The notes below the pieces were generated by a model. That model saw only the letters and a list, made by a program, of their open reading frames with translations. It was not told where the DNA came from and searched no databases. Below are positions 49,444 to 61,060 of a stretch of DNA of 64,000 nt, one piece after another; the first letter of the stretch is position 1; every line of letters begins with the position of its first letter. This DNA is from Puffinus mauretanicus (Eukaryota > Chordata > Aves > Procellariiformes > Procellariidae). The stretch is from assembly GCA_023333565.1 (NCBI GenBank), contig JAJKFH010004141.1, forward strand, positions 1-64,000, written 5' to 3'. A program made the translations under genes and the position numbers.

Positions 49444-49889
49444 ACTGAATTTTGATGTCAACTGTTACATGATATTGTATATCATTATTTCTATGGTTGC
49501 TATCAATAGTATAGCAGTGAAAATCACCCAGATTAATGAAGAATGAGCTAACTCCAATGAGACTGAGCGAAGTGCAACGATGATAGAACTGGACGAGCGC
49601 AGAAGTACCGAAATGAGAACTGGCTTCAGGATGCAACAGCCCAATACCACACGCCATCTCTTCGGCCCTGAAAGACTGTTATGACAGATGGAGCCCAAAG
49701 TCATGGACTAAATGAACTCAGTGGACATTTTAGAGGGATAGTCCATAGACCAAGGGAATGATATCTGTGCGTGCATATATATATATATGTGTATATATAA
49801 AGAAAGATAGTGGTGGTTAATTGAAATGTATTAAAAAAAGATGTGAGACCTAAGCACGACGTAAATGGTATAGAATAAGGGGTGGATAC
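49444..49889 (+). other. 3' untranslated region and purine tract of the outer provirus
   Basis: About 450 bp without a usable frame, including an (AT)n/(GT)-like tract at 49775-49800 and a purine-rich AAGGGGTGGATAC (49877-49889) just before the 3' LTR, the likely plus-strand priming site. No env-like sequence was seen. Confidence 0.7.
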
Positions 49890-50407
49890 TGTCCTGGTTT
49901 CGGCTGGGATAGGGTTAAATTTCTTCCTAGTGCTGTGTTTTGGATTTAGTATGAGGAGAATGTTGATAACACACTGATGTTTTCAGTTGTTGCTAAGTGC
50001 CCTCCTAGTCCAAGGACAGCTCCCGTGCCTACTGACTGAGCTAGGTACACAAGATGGGAGGGAACATGATCAGGACAGCCAGCCCAGCTGGCTAATGGGG
50101 TATTCCATACCATGTGACGTCATGCTCAGTATATGAAGGTAGGCGTGATCCAGGAAGTACCGATCGCTACTTGGTTATCGGTCAGCGCGGGTGGTGAGCA
50201 ATTGCATTGTGCATCACTCATTTTGTATATTTTATCATTATCATTATTATTTTCCCTTTTTTTCCTGTTCTATGAAACTGTCTTTATCTCAACCCATGAG
50301 TTTTTCTCACTCTTACCCTTCCGATTCTCTCCCCGTCCCGCTGTGGGTGGGGAGAGTGAGTGAGCGGCTGCGTGGTATTTGGCTGCCTGCCAGGTTAAAC
50401 CACGACA
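49890..50407 (+). repeat. 3' LTR of the outer ERVL-type provirus
   Basis: 518 bp, starting TGTCCTGGTTTCGG and ending AACCACGACA, followed by the GGACC duplication. The same family is present as the solo LTR at 60542-61055 (opposite orientation), and its last 200 bp are repeated inverted at 40702-40901. It contains a palindromic CRE and a TATA-like element. Confidence 0.93.
50115..50137 (+). promoter_or_regulatory. CRE (TGACGTCA) plus TATA-like box in the ERVL LTR
   Basis: A perfect 8-bp cAMP-response element, TGACGTCA (50115-50122), lies 7 bp upstream of TATATGAA (50130-50137). Such an arrangement would make the LTR promoter responsive to CREB/ATF factors. In the solo LTR near 60.8 kb the corresponding site reads TGACATCA on the minus strand, a one-base change consistent with CpG decay. 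Confidence 0.55.
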
Positions 50408-50412
50408 GGACC
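50408..50412. repeat. Target-site duplication GGACC, right copy (outer provirus)
   Basis: Matches 40697-40701 exactly and directly follows the terminal CA of the 3' LTR. Confidence 0.85.
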
Positions 50413-53400
50413 AAAACTATTCTTATTGACTGTTCCAAAAGGGAAATGGACTGCTGGCTGGAGGAAATTAATTACTCAATAATTTTTTTTATAGTAATGC
50501 TCTTTTAGCAGTGCTGTGAATTCTGTTGCCTTTCCCAGTATCATATGCCTCTCTCAAAGCAAAGTCTTTTATAGTCAGGTCTGTCAAACTCAGTGTTTGC
50601 TCCAAACTGGCTCATCAATGCCTTCTTTAACTCTTTCCACAAGCATTCGGTTGCTATTCAATTTTTGTAATCTTGCAGTGTCCCAGATTGCCTCTAACAG
50701 TTTTCCATAGGAAAAACAATGCTTTCCTGAGGACAGTCCTTTCTATTCTGTAGACATTTTGCTCCTGAGAGGAGTGTTTCTGGTATATACCTATATGTGT
50801 GTGTGTGTCTCTGTATGTGTGTGTGTATAAAAATTTCTTGATCTGAATTTGTCTACCCAAATTAATTTAAAAAATCAACCCTATTGACCTACAGATTTTA
50901 TTGCTGTTTGGAATAACTTATGGACTGGTAAACTGCTACACGCTCTGACTCAGCTGTGGCTCTGTAAGTACTCTTTAAGTACGCTGTCTCTTGTTACATG
51001 GTCGGTGCTAGGCACGTGGAAAGGCCTCCAACAGATTCCTGAGTTACTGGTTTGCAAACTGGGTCGTGCAGTCAATTGGAAGAACATAGACTTTGGATAC
51101 TCTGGAGACTTTGTATTGGGATACTGATTACTCTGAAAGTGCCTCCAATTTCAAAGATTGCTCCCCCCAAAGGAAAAGACGACTTTGATGTTAGTGCGTT
51201 ACCTCAAAACAGTTGGAGATACAGTAATAGCCTATCAGAAAACGGCGTCAACACATGGCAACCTACACATCATCAGGTCTCAGGACAACATTTAGCCAAG
51301 AACCAGATAAGCCCAAGGCTTGTTTTTCCTTAACTAAACTTAATTAGGTTGTCTTTCTGAAGTTTCTTCACAAAGGAATAATTGGAGTTGTTGGAATAGT
51401 GTGTGGAATTTTCACCGAGTTGTTTTCAGAAGAACTGCACTTACAGCAGGTGGGCAAAACTGTTTCCAGACTCATTCATTCCCACAGGGACTGTACTTAC
51501 TCAGATGTAGGGTGGTTTTGGGATGTCTTGCATTTGCACATATCTTCATGAACATACACAAAAGCAAACCATATTTTTTCACTTAAAAATAAACTCTCAT
51601 AGAATTTCTTACTATCTCGACATCTCTGTGGTTGACAGAACTACTATTCTGATGATTAATCCTTCACCATTCAAGTGTTAATTTCTGATACTTGTGCCAT
51701 ATTCAGATTACTTTCATGCATATTCAAGAAAGGAGTTTGTTTTTGCACACCTCCTGATTGCCATCTCTCAATAAACATCGTAATGTTTCCATTATTGTGT
51801 CACAATACCTTTCCTTGATGGTAAAAGTCTTATATTTGCTTAAATGAAAATGAGAAGGCAATTATGTATATTTATAACTATTCATAATACAAATTTTAAC
51901 ATATAATCATGGAAATATAATGATGAATTTTGTTTTTTGGCAGTCCATATTAATGGCTTGCTAAAATAATTAGTATTCTATTTATGTACATTGGGCACTT
52001 TAAGAAACAACTACTGCTATTATCAGATGATAAATGATTAACAAAATAGAGGTTAGTACTGATTGAATAGCATTAATCTGATAAAATTATTTTTTAAAGT
52101 AACTTATTTATAGTTTCTCTCTTTATGATTTTACTTATCTAAAATAAAGCCAACATTAGGAAACCACTTTCTGTAGATTTTATCTGATTATATGAATAAT
52201 TTCAATTTGTTACACAGTAAATGTGAACGACATATTTGATTGCTTGAAACTTTTAGTACAGCAATTCTAAAAGCCCAGAAACCAAATAATAGACACAGTG
52301 GAAATAGGAAAATTGTATACATTTGAAAAACTGTTTTTCTCAGTGTTTCACAAGTAACTTCAGGATTATTAATGATGAAACCTTTATGTTAAAATGATAA
52401 ACTGCATGATATAATGAAAAGTAATTTGTATTGCCACTTTTTTTTGTAATATGTTTAAGAAAAGAAATAGGTAAAAAACCTCCAGAATTTGCTGTTTGAA
52501 GTCCAGCATAAAAATTACAGGTGTGTTTCCTATTCTGCAAAAATCTGGAGAATAAACCCACTTTGAATGCTTCTAATTTTTTTTTTTCCCCAGAAGTTTT
52601 TGGCACAGATCTGGACTGAATAAAGAAGAATGAACACAAAGGAGTTGATAACAGATAACCTCTAGGATTTTGTTCTTAATTTTTTTTCCTTTTTACTCAG
52701 TGAAATCTTCCTGTCACTTTTTTTCCTTTTACTTTAATTCTAAAGACCCTTTGACAACTTATCCCTTCAATGACTAAGTACAAACTCTATGCAGTTAGTT
52801 ATTTACTATTATATAGAAGGATTATTTGTCGTTTCTTCTTGTGTTTATTTTGAGCATCACACTTTTTCAGAAGTACAAATAAAATTATGTATTTTTTGAA
52901 GAAAATCTTATATGGAAAATGGTCTCAGCAATTAAGAGGATCAATATAAGGCTGCAGTTTAAAACAAACAAAAAATATTTCATCTGATCAAGGTACCAAC
53001 TATTTCTAGAAGATACTTTCGTTCATGCAATATTACAGTTAAAATAAACAAAGGGAGAATGGTCTATGTTGTTTCACACCATGACATTATTCTGTAGCCA
53101 AACTCAGTATTTGGAAATTAATTTACACTACAAATAAGTGATTATTCTAACCATAGGAAGAGAAAATGACTTTGTCTTTCCATTTCCTTCAGTGGAAGCT
53201 GCTCATTGACAGCACATTTGAAAGTAAGGTCATAACCTTACTGAATTTGACTATATAGCTATTCAGCTTCAAGCTTTAAGCTTCAGATTTGCTCTATTGT
53301 CAGGGGGGATCCTGGGGTCACAGCTTATCCAAACTCAATCATTTTCTCTCTACTCTTAAGACAGTTGTCTGTATCCACAGCTACCATCTATGCCCAAGTT

Positions 53401-53889
53401 TAGATTAACATCTTGCATGAAACTGTAATATATGGTCTCTTCAACAGGGTAAGTCTAATTGCAGCTTCAATACTAAAAAGTATATATATCCATAACTATA
53501 TCTATTACTCATTCCCACAACTCTTCTCTCCTCCCCTGCCTCCTTTAGCATGCAACTCTTCCCTCTGTTTGGAGCTTCGTAATTTCAAATTATATATTTG
53601 AATGATGAAATACCAGAAGCAATTTCACACACTGTTTCATTGCATTTGTTTTCATTATTGTTTTTACTAGCAAATAGTCATGTAGTTTCCAATGAGAGTT
53701 CTTCTTTCAGAAATTTACTGGGTCTGTAACTGCTGCTAAAATAACAGATAAGGCTATTTGATTTATGAGTTATTTTTAGCTCATACTACTGGGGTCTATT
53801 ATACTTCAGCTTATTTTTAAAAAAAGCTAAATATTGTATTGATGGATGATGGCCATAATATAACTATGATACGCTTTGAAAATCAAGGA
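50413..53889. other. Non-coding DNA right of the nested proviruses
   Basis: Short frames only and no domains. A (GT)n microsatellite lies at about 50796-50826. No transposon ends were recognised. Confidence 0.5.
50796..50826. repeat. (GT)n microsatellite
   Basis: Interrupted GT-dinucleotide tract (TGTGTGTGTGTCTCTGTATGTGTGTGTG). Confidence 0.88.
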
Positions 53890-56705
53890 ATGGTTGGATG
53901 AGACATGATCCACCTTACTAAGTGGAGCAAAACCATCTTTGCCAACAGACTGGCCAAGCTGTTAAGTAGAGCTTGGTAGTAGGAACAATGGGGGAGGGAG
54001 ACAATGAGCAACTGTAAAGTGAGGAAGTAATGACCATGTAGGCAAGCAAAGAGTGTGGAGTAATGTGAACATGAAGGACCTAGTAATCAGCAAAACCAGA
54101 CTGAAGTGGAGTTACCCCAAGTGTTTGCACATAATTAAGGAAGTGTCTATCAGACAGCATTATGGGGAAAGCTTTCATACTCTTCCTGGGAAATCAGCAT
54201 GACTGGTCTGTACACTAATATATGCAGCATGGAGAACACACAGGAAGAATTTGAAGTCTGTGTGCAGTTACAGGGTATGATCTCATTGAGATCATGGATA
54301 TATGGTGGGATAGCTCACATGACTAGGGTGCCGCAACAGATGGATACAGGCTTTTTAGGAAAGACAGACTGGGTAGGTGAGGAGGTACAGTTTAATTGAG
54401 AGAACAGGGGAATGCCTGGAGATGGCTGACAAGCCAGGTGGGAGTTAGAGGGCAAGATTAGAGGGCAGACCAACGTGGACAATGTTATGATCACTCTCTG
54501 AGACAGACCCCCTGATCAGGAAGATGTAAGTGAGGCCTTCTTGAGACAACTGGAAGAAGCCTCATGTTCGCAGGCCCTGGTCCTCCTCAGGGACTCAGCT
54601 TGTGCTCAGGGACCACCCTAATGTCTGCTGGAGGGACAGACGAGCACCAGCAATCCAGGAGATAGATTGATGATAACTTCATAACACAGGTGATCGAGAA
54701 GCCAATGAGATGAGTTATTCTGCTAGACCTCATAACTTTGAATGAGGAACGACTGCTGGGGATGTGATGGTCAGGGGCAGCCTTAGCTGCAGTCATCATG
54801 AGACAGTGAAGTTCAAGATCCTGAGAGGATGGAAAAAGGCAAAAAGCAGAATCACAACCCTGGGCTTCGGAAAAGCAGAGTTAAGCCTGTTCAGGGATCT
54901 GGTTGGAAGAATCCCATGGGAGACAGTCCTGGAGAGATGAGGAGTCCAGGAGAAGTGGTTGGTTTTCGAGGATCTCCTCCTCCAAGCTCAAGAATGGCAC
55001 ATCTCGACAATCAGGAAATCAAGTAAAGGTGGCAGGAAGCCTGCATGGATGAAAAGAAGCTCAAATATGGAAAGAAAGCATATAAGAGGCAGAAGCAGGG
55101 TCACGTGACATAGAAGGAATATGGAGACACTATCCAAGTCAGGGATGGGTTTAGCAAAAACCAAAACCTACCCAGACTTGAATCTGGTGGGGGACATGAA
55201 AGGCAACAAGGAAGGCTTCCACAGGTACATCAGCAACAAGAGGAAAACTAGGAAAGGTGTTGGTTCACTCCTGAATGGGGCTAGGGACCTGGTGATAAAG
55301 GATATAAAAAGAGCGGAGGTACTCAGCGGCTTCTTCACCTTGGTCTTTTCTGGTATAACCTGCCTTCAGGAACCCCAGGCCCCTGAGACAAGAGGGAATG
55401 TCTGGACTAAGAAAGACTTACCCTCAGTGGAGAAAGATCAGATTAGGGAATATTTAAACAAACTGGACATGTGCAAGTTCATGAGCTCTGATGGGATACA
55501 TCCAGGAGTGCTGAGGGAGCTGGTTGATGTCATTGGAAGGCCATTCTTAGTTATCTTTGAAAAGCCATGGTGTTCAGGGGAGGTTTCTAAGGGCTGGAAG
55601 AAGCCTGCTACAATGAGATGACTTGATTGGTGGATGAGGGCAGAACAGTAGATGCTGCTTACCTCAACTTTAGTAAGGCTTTGGGCACTGTCTCTCATAA
55701 CACCCTCATTGACAAATTGATGAAATACAGGCTAGGTAACTGGAGAGCGGTATGGACTATAAACTGCCAAAATTGCCAGTCTCAAAGGGTTCTGATCAGT
55801 GACACGAAGTCCACTTGGAGGCCAGTCACTGGTGGAGTACTCCAGGGATCAGTCCTGGTGCCAATACTTTTCAATGTCTTCATTTATGACCTAGTTGACG
55901 GAAAAGTTCATAGCAAGATGGGTGTGCTGCCTTTCTGAGGGATCCCATCAGGCAAGAGAAATGGGCCAATAACGATCTTATACAGCTCAAAAGAGGGAAA
56001 TGCAAAATCCTCCACCTGGGGAGGAATAACCCCAGGCACCAGTACAGGCTGGAGGCTGACCAGGTAGAAGTCAGCTTAGCAGAAAAAGACTTGGGGGTCC
56101 TCATTGACATCAAGCTGACTGTGAGCCAGCAATGTGTCCTCAGAGCAAGGAAGGCCAGCAGCCTCTGGGGCTGCATTAGACAGAGCTTTTCCAGCAGGTT
56201 GAGGGAGGTGATCCTTCCTCTTCGCTCAGCACTGGTGAGGTCACCTCTGGAATAGTGTCCAGATCTGGGCTCCCCAGTCTGAGAGAGGCATGGACATACT
56301 GTAGAGAGTCCGGCAAAGGTCCACAAAGATGTTTAAGGGTTTGAAGCATCTGTCATACAAGGAGAGGCTGAGAAAGCTGGGACTGTTCAAGCCTGGAGAA
56401 GAGAATGCTCAGGCGGATCTTATCTGTGTGTATAAATACCTGATGGGAGGGTGGCAGTACAGAAGCAGCCAAACTGTCCCAGTGTCAGGACAAGAGGCAA
56501 TCTGCACAAGCTGAAACACAGGAAATTCCATTTAAACATAAGAAAAAGGTTTAGTTTGGGCTGGGTTTTTTTAATCCGTGAGGGTGTTTGAACATGGAAA
56601 CAGGTTGTCCAGAGAGGTTGTGGAGTCTCTATTCAGTGGGAGGGTTTGTCTAGATGATATCCAGAGGTGCCTTTCAAACTCGGCTCTTCTAGGATTCTGT
56701 GACAT
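53890..56705 (+). mobile_element. Long degraded CR1 LINE (ORF1 tail, ORF2, 3' end)
   Basis: The longest CR1 copy here, in sense orientation. At 53902 the frame DMIHLTKWSKTIFANRLAKLL resembles the C-terminal end of the esterase-like domain of CR1 ORF1, including the Asp-x-x-His motif. From about 54199 the ORF2 endonuclease begins (TGLYTNICSMENTQEEFE), continuing in broken frames to about 54810. The reverse transcriptase follows (55121-55620: NLVGDMKGNKEGFHRYI and SSDGIHPGVLRELVDV; 55627-55938: YLNFSKALGTVSHNTLIDKL and GVLQGSVLVPILFNVFI). The usual catalytic region with the (F/Y)ADD box is missing: the sequence passes from INDL-like residues near 55890 to the GKCKILHLGRNNPRHQ segment near 56000. 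The 3' end finishes near 56705 with a decayed GATTCTGTGACAT tail. Many stops; inactive and old. Confidence 0.9.
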
Positions 56706-59700
56706 AGAGGATACTTTTCAGTATTAAGTAAACTCACCATTTAAAAGAATTTATATGTCTATGAAATTAAACACCACATCAGAAGTATGCTGAGATATTA
56801 AAAAAAACCCCCAGACTTTCTGAGATTCTTTTAACTTTCAATCGGATTAACACGTACTTTGCTAGGAAATCCTTTTTGCTGTTCCCTTCTGATATAAGGC
56901 CAATCTAGTTACTGCAACTCACCCACAACGTACACCCCTAAAAATGACACTTGTAGTTAGTGTTCCCATTTGGCAGCTATTTAATGTCATTTAAATATAG
57001 GGAATCATAAAGACTGCTCCAAGCTGTAGGTGAGTGTAATTTTCCATAGCTACATGGCCCCTCATAGAGTTAAGCTAATCAATACTTTCAGAGAGCCTGT
57101 CTTTTTTTTTCTTTTTCAGAACCAGTGTTTTTATTCCTGCATTGTCATTCAGCTTCAATCTCCTAATATAACCTAACCTTTCAAAGGTCTCTGAATGAAC
57201 TAATTCAATTGAAGTTCAAAGCATCTTATTGTCATGTATTGCTGTGTCGAATTGATTTTCATTAGGTAATGTTTACAAGCACCATAGCACCACTTGAATT
57301 TCTTACTATAACAAAAGAATTATTAAAATTAAGGGTTACTCAGTGGCACATGAGGAACTTTAAGTTCTAAAATACATATGTTAATATTATTTATTCAAAA
57401 TGGATACTCTATTAGCTCAAGCCTTTAATTTCAATTTCACATAGATTTTGGCAGGATACCAAAGTTATTTGAATTCAACAGGAGACTTACATTGACTATG
57501 ACAGATAATGATTCAAAATGCAAAAGATTCATCCTGAATAGCACAGGGTACCCATAATCCTTAGTACTTTAATGACATTTAACAATGTTATCTTTTTTTT
57601 TTTTTTTTTTTGTCTTCCAGAATGCAAGAGTTCTTTATCAACTCAATGATTTAGTACAAATTTTCTGCAAGTCCACAGGTAGACAACATAAGAACTGGTT
57701 CAAATCTTTAAGTATCACGACAAGTAAGATCAGGTTCTCTTCTGTAAATCTGGTTTGTAAATTGAAATCGATTTCCAACGTATCTAGGAAAGAGTTCTTC
57801 AAAACAACAAAAACACCCAGAGTGAGTCCCTTAATGATCAGTGCCAGATATTCAATCTGTTTGAGTTCCAAGCTTCAAAGTATTTGAGTTAGATAAAACT
57901 TGATATTTTTTCCCATTTTCCTTGAATTGATATTTTTTTCCTCTTTCCACCTGATTTCTGTATATATTTTTGTTCACAATGGGGTTAGCCCAAGAATATT
58001 CATTGTATATCTCAGAAAGACACAGAATTGAGTTTTCTGTACATTTTGTTTTAATCTTATTTCTGAGACCAGACCTTATCAATGCACTTAATGCATCTGT
58101 TCAGTTGTAGGGAAATAGGGGATAAGGAAAGGTGATAGTGAGGCTGGAATGGAGACTTGGACTCAATTTATCTTGCAACCAGGGGAATGAAAAGTGTTTT
58201 TGTGACACCACCTAAGTAGGACTACTTATCTCACTGAATGTTGCTCTGTACTTTGCTTGCAACAGCATCTGCAGATTTGCCATTCTGGGTTCAAACTAGA
58301 TTGAAAATAAATAGGAACCAAAATGGGGAAAATAGAAATATGCTTATAAACAGCTGTTGTGTTGGGTTTTTTTCCTTTTCTTTTAAAATCATCTTGCAGT
58401 TAGACTCAGTAAACAGCATATGCCTGTTGATATAATAGTAGAAGTAGTCCAGATTTCTATCTGGCATCATTACTGATCAACTTGCAGAAAGCTGAAGGCT
58501 GTTCAGCTCTAAAGATTTGATTCAACCCTACTTATAATATGTATAATAAGAAAGCTGGAAAAAAGTAGTATTGTACTTCCTCACCAAAAACAAAATTTAA
58601 AAAAAAAGTGAGCACTGATCATTAATATGGTAAATATGGGATATTATTTATGCCATAAATAATGGCATATTCTTTCCAGGAAACCAAAGGAAAGGTTCTA
58701 CTTACTTTTAGTAGAGCGTGGTGCAGGTTATCTGCTAGCTAAGATGAATGGTAGGTTTAAAAATTGCAGCTAGAATCTGAAATCATTTGAATAAAATATA
58801 AGATTCTCAGTCAGAAACACATTAATAAAAATAAAAATTAAATAAATAAAATAAAAATTAAACATCATTGTGCACTTGTAATGGCCTGATAGAGGTTTCG
58901 GTTCCCCTTGCTATCTGTGCTAACAAAGTCACACCAATTTCAAGTTGATTGCCTTTTCCTTTTGAGTTCTGAATTACGTCTCCACAAGGCCGAGAAAAAT
59001 TGTCTTTGGCTTCTACAAATTGCAGTCTTCAGATACATTTGAGACAGAGTTAACACTCAAAGTACAAGTTGTTTTGTCATGTACATCCCCTGACACAGGT
59101 GTAGCTGCAAAGTCTCTCAGGCAAGGACTAAGGACAAAAGTCCCAGCTGAAAAACAGCTCCTGAAAAAAACGGGGTGCAGGGGCGGCCCCCAATGGACTT
59201 CTCACAGTCTCCTCTCGCAGTAGTCTGGTTTAAGGCTACCCATTTGTACCACATCAGAGCGGGCCTTAGGCACCAGCAGCTGAAGATGAGGATTAGGATG
59301 AAGTTGAAGTGCAGCGCTCAAGACCCTGACAGGAGGCGGTGTACATTTCAAAATCTGTGAATTATTTGCATCCAATGGTATTAAAACCTCAGCCAAGGAG
59401 AAACATCTATCATTCATGTTTATTACCATGAATTCTTAGAAAACTGAGGAAACTGAAGAGGTAGGAAGCTAATGTCACACAGTATTTCAAAAGGGTGGGA
59501 GAGAAACGATATATCTGTCAATTTCAAGTCAGTTACTTTGATGTTAATCACAGGAAAAAAAATCAAATAATATGGAATGCACTGTACAAAAAAGTTAATG
59601 AGTAGTTTCATCATGAACGTCAATCACATGGTTTTGTATAACACAGCTCTTACCCAGTATACATATATAATCATACTTAATGTATTTTAGTGCATGTAAA

Positions 59701-60536
59701 CCTAAGTATTATGCTTTAGATTTTAAGTTGGTTTGTTTAATTTGTTTAAATATCAGAATTGGTTTGATGCCCACAGAAAAGTATAAAAAGAAGTTAAGAG
59801 GTACAGCTCAGAAACTAGTTGAAGATGGTGAATCATCATCTAGGAATTACTAGTGGCAGGGGTAGTTCTTGTGGTGGGGACGGTGGGATCCATTCCTGGT
59901 AGCTCTTCAGCAAGGGTCACCTCAGTTGAGTCCTTCTATCTTTCTCTTTTGCTAAGCAGAAGCTGCAGCAAGTGGATGGACAAATAGGGGAAATTGTTAG
60001 GGAAATGACAGTGCCAAGTCCAATGCCACACCATGCATAAGTAGTCCACTTTGTACTAAGTGTCACATCAGGTAAAAACATCAGAGCTCTTCTCTGAGTA
60101 GTGGGATCACATATGGGTCTGAGTTGCACCAAAGATATTCAGTACATTTTTAGTGGCCAAGAAGAAGGTAAAATCTTAGAATAATGCAACTTGGAGAGGA
60201 TTTCTCAATTTCACACAATCACAGAAAAAAAAAAAGCTAATGCAAATATTGATTATTATGCGTACAAATGGTATTGAGTAGCAACAGGGAAGTGGTATTC
60301 CCTTGATAAATCAGACAGATTGTTACGGGAATAATATCTCTAATTTAGATTTCCATTCTTCGGAAATGATGTTGAAAAAGTGGATGACATGAGAGTGCTT
60401 CCAAGCCCTGGAGAACTAGACATGTAAAATTCCTGAAGAGCATGCCATAAGTTTTAAGAAACCAAAGCCACGTCATTTAGTTTACAGGTGGTTATAAAGT
60501 AGCTATTTCATGTTCTATAAATGTGAACCATAAAAT
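56706..60536. other. Non-coding DNA with possible old repeats
   Basis: AT-rich. A poly-T run of about 20 bases (57592-57611), followed by a splice-acceptor-like GTCTTCCAG, is discussed as a finding, and an (ATAAA)-type tract lies at about 58825-58862. A slightly GC-richer patch at 58880-59430 has minus-strand open frames without recognisable domains. No gene was identified. Confidence 0.45.
58825..58862. repeat. A-rich (AATAAA)n-type simple repeat
   Basis: Imperfect repetition of AATAAAAATAAAAATTAAATAAA-like units, shown here only by unit; low complexity. Confidence 0.75.
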
Positions 60537-60541
60537 ATAAG
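60537..60541. repeat. Target-site duplication ATAAG, left copy
   Basis: ATAAG directly precedes the solo LTR and is repeated at 61056-61060. Confidence 0.85.
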
Positions 60542-61055
60542 TGTCGTGGTTCAACCTGACAGGCAGACAATACTACGCAGCCACTCACTCGCTCCCCCCA
60601 GTAGGCTGGGGAGAGAATCAGAAGGGTAAAAGTGAGAAAAACCCGTGGGTTGAGATAAAGACAGTTTAATAGAACAGAAAAGGGATAATAATAATAATAA
60701 TAGTAATAATGATAGAATATACAAAATGAGTGATGCACAATGCAATTGCTCACCACCCGCGCTGACCGATAACCAAGCAGCGATCGGTACTTCCTGGATC
60801 ACGCCTACCGTTCATATGAGCATGATGTCACATGGTATGGAATACCCCATTGGCCAGCTGGGCTGGCTGTCCTGATTATGTTCCCTCCCATCTTGTGTAC
60901 CTAGCTCAGTCAGTAGGCACGGGAGCTGTCCTTGGACTGGGAGGGCACCTAGCAACAACTGAAAACATCAGTGTGTTATCAACATTCTCCTCATACTAAA
61001 TCCAAAACACAGCACTAGGAAGAAATTTAACCCTATCCCAGCCGAAACCAGGACA
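60542..61055 (-). mobile_element. Solo LTR (514 bp) of the ERVL-type family
   Basis: A complete LTR in antisense orientation. It begins at the left with TGTCGTGGTTCAACC (U5 end reversed) and ends at the right with CCGAAACCAGGACA (U3 start reversed), with a perfect 5-bp ATAAG duplication. It aligns over its full length with the outer provirus 3' LTR (49890-50407) with clearly more substitutions than the outer provirus shows against its own inverted fragment, so it is an independent and probably older insertion that lost its interior by LTR-LTR recombination. A (TAA)n expansion occurs at 60687-60716 in the position of the TCATTATCATTATTATT stretch of the other copy. Confidence 0.93.
60687..60716. 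repeat. (ATA)n expansion inside the solo LTR
   Basis: ATAATAATAATAATAATAG followed by TAATAATGATA, a microsatellite grown from an AT-rich trinucleotide-like stretch of the LTR. Confidence 0.88.
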
Positions 61056-61060
61056 ATAAG

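Larger units (their letters stand above)
40702..50407 (+). mobile_element. Outer ERVL-type provirus, rearranged, interrupted by a second provirus
   Basis: An env-less class III (ERVL-like) endogenous retrovirus. In order it has a 200-bp inverted LTR fragment (40702-40901), pol from inside the reverse transcriptase to integrase (40902-43077), the inner provirus (43078-49254), the integrase C-terminus (49255-49443), a 3' untranslated stretch, a short purine-rich tract and a complete 518-bp 3' LTR (49890-50407). A perfect GGACC duplication flanks the unit. Gag, protease and the first part of the reverse transcriptase are absent. Without the insertion and the extra CCTG copy the element is about 3.5 kb. 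The two terminal LTR segments differ at 7 of 200 aligned positions by my count, so it is considerably older than the inner element. All coding parts carry frameshifts. Class assignment rests on the 5-bp duplication, the absence of env and the character of pol. Confidence 0.87.

Noticed and set aside
58870..59430. Minus-strand open frames that look protein-like (for example LQLHPNPHLQLLVPK)
   Set aside because: The frame changes within the patch, there is no start, splice or domain evidence, and I could not match it to a family. It is kept only as an unclassified patch.
59917..60132. 71-codon minus-strand frame with a hydrophobic middle part, considered as a membrane protein exon
   Set aside because: Short, cysteine-rich by chance composition, no signal peptide or splice context, and no recognisable family.
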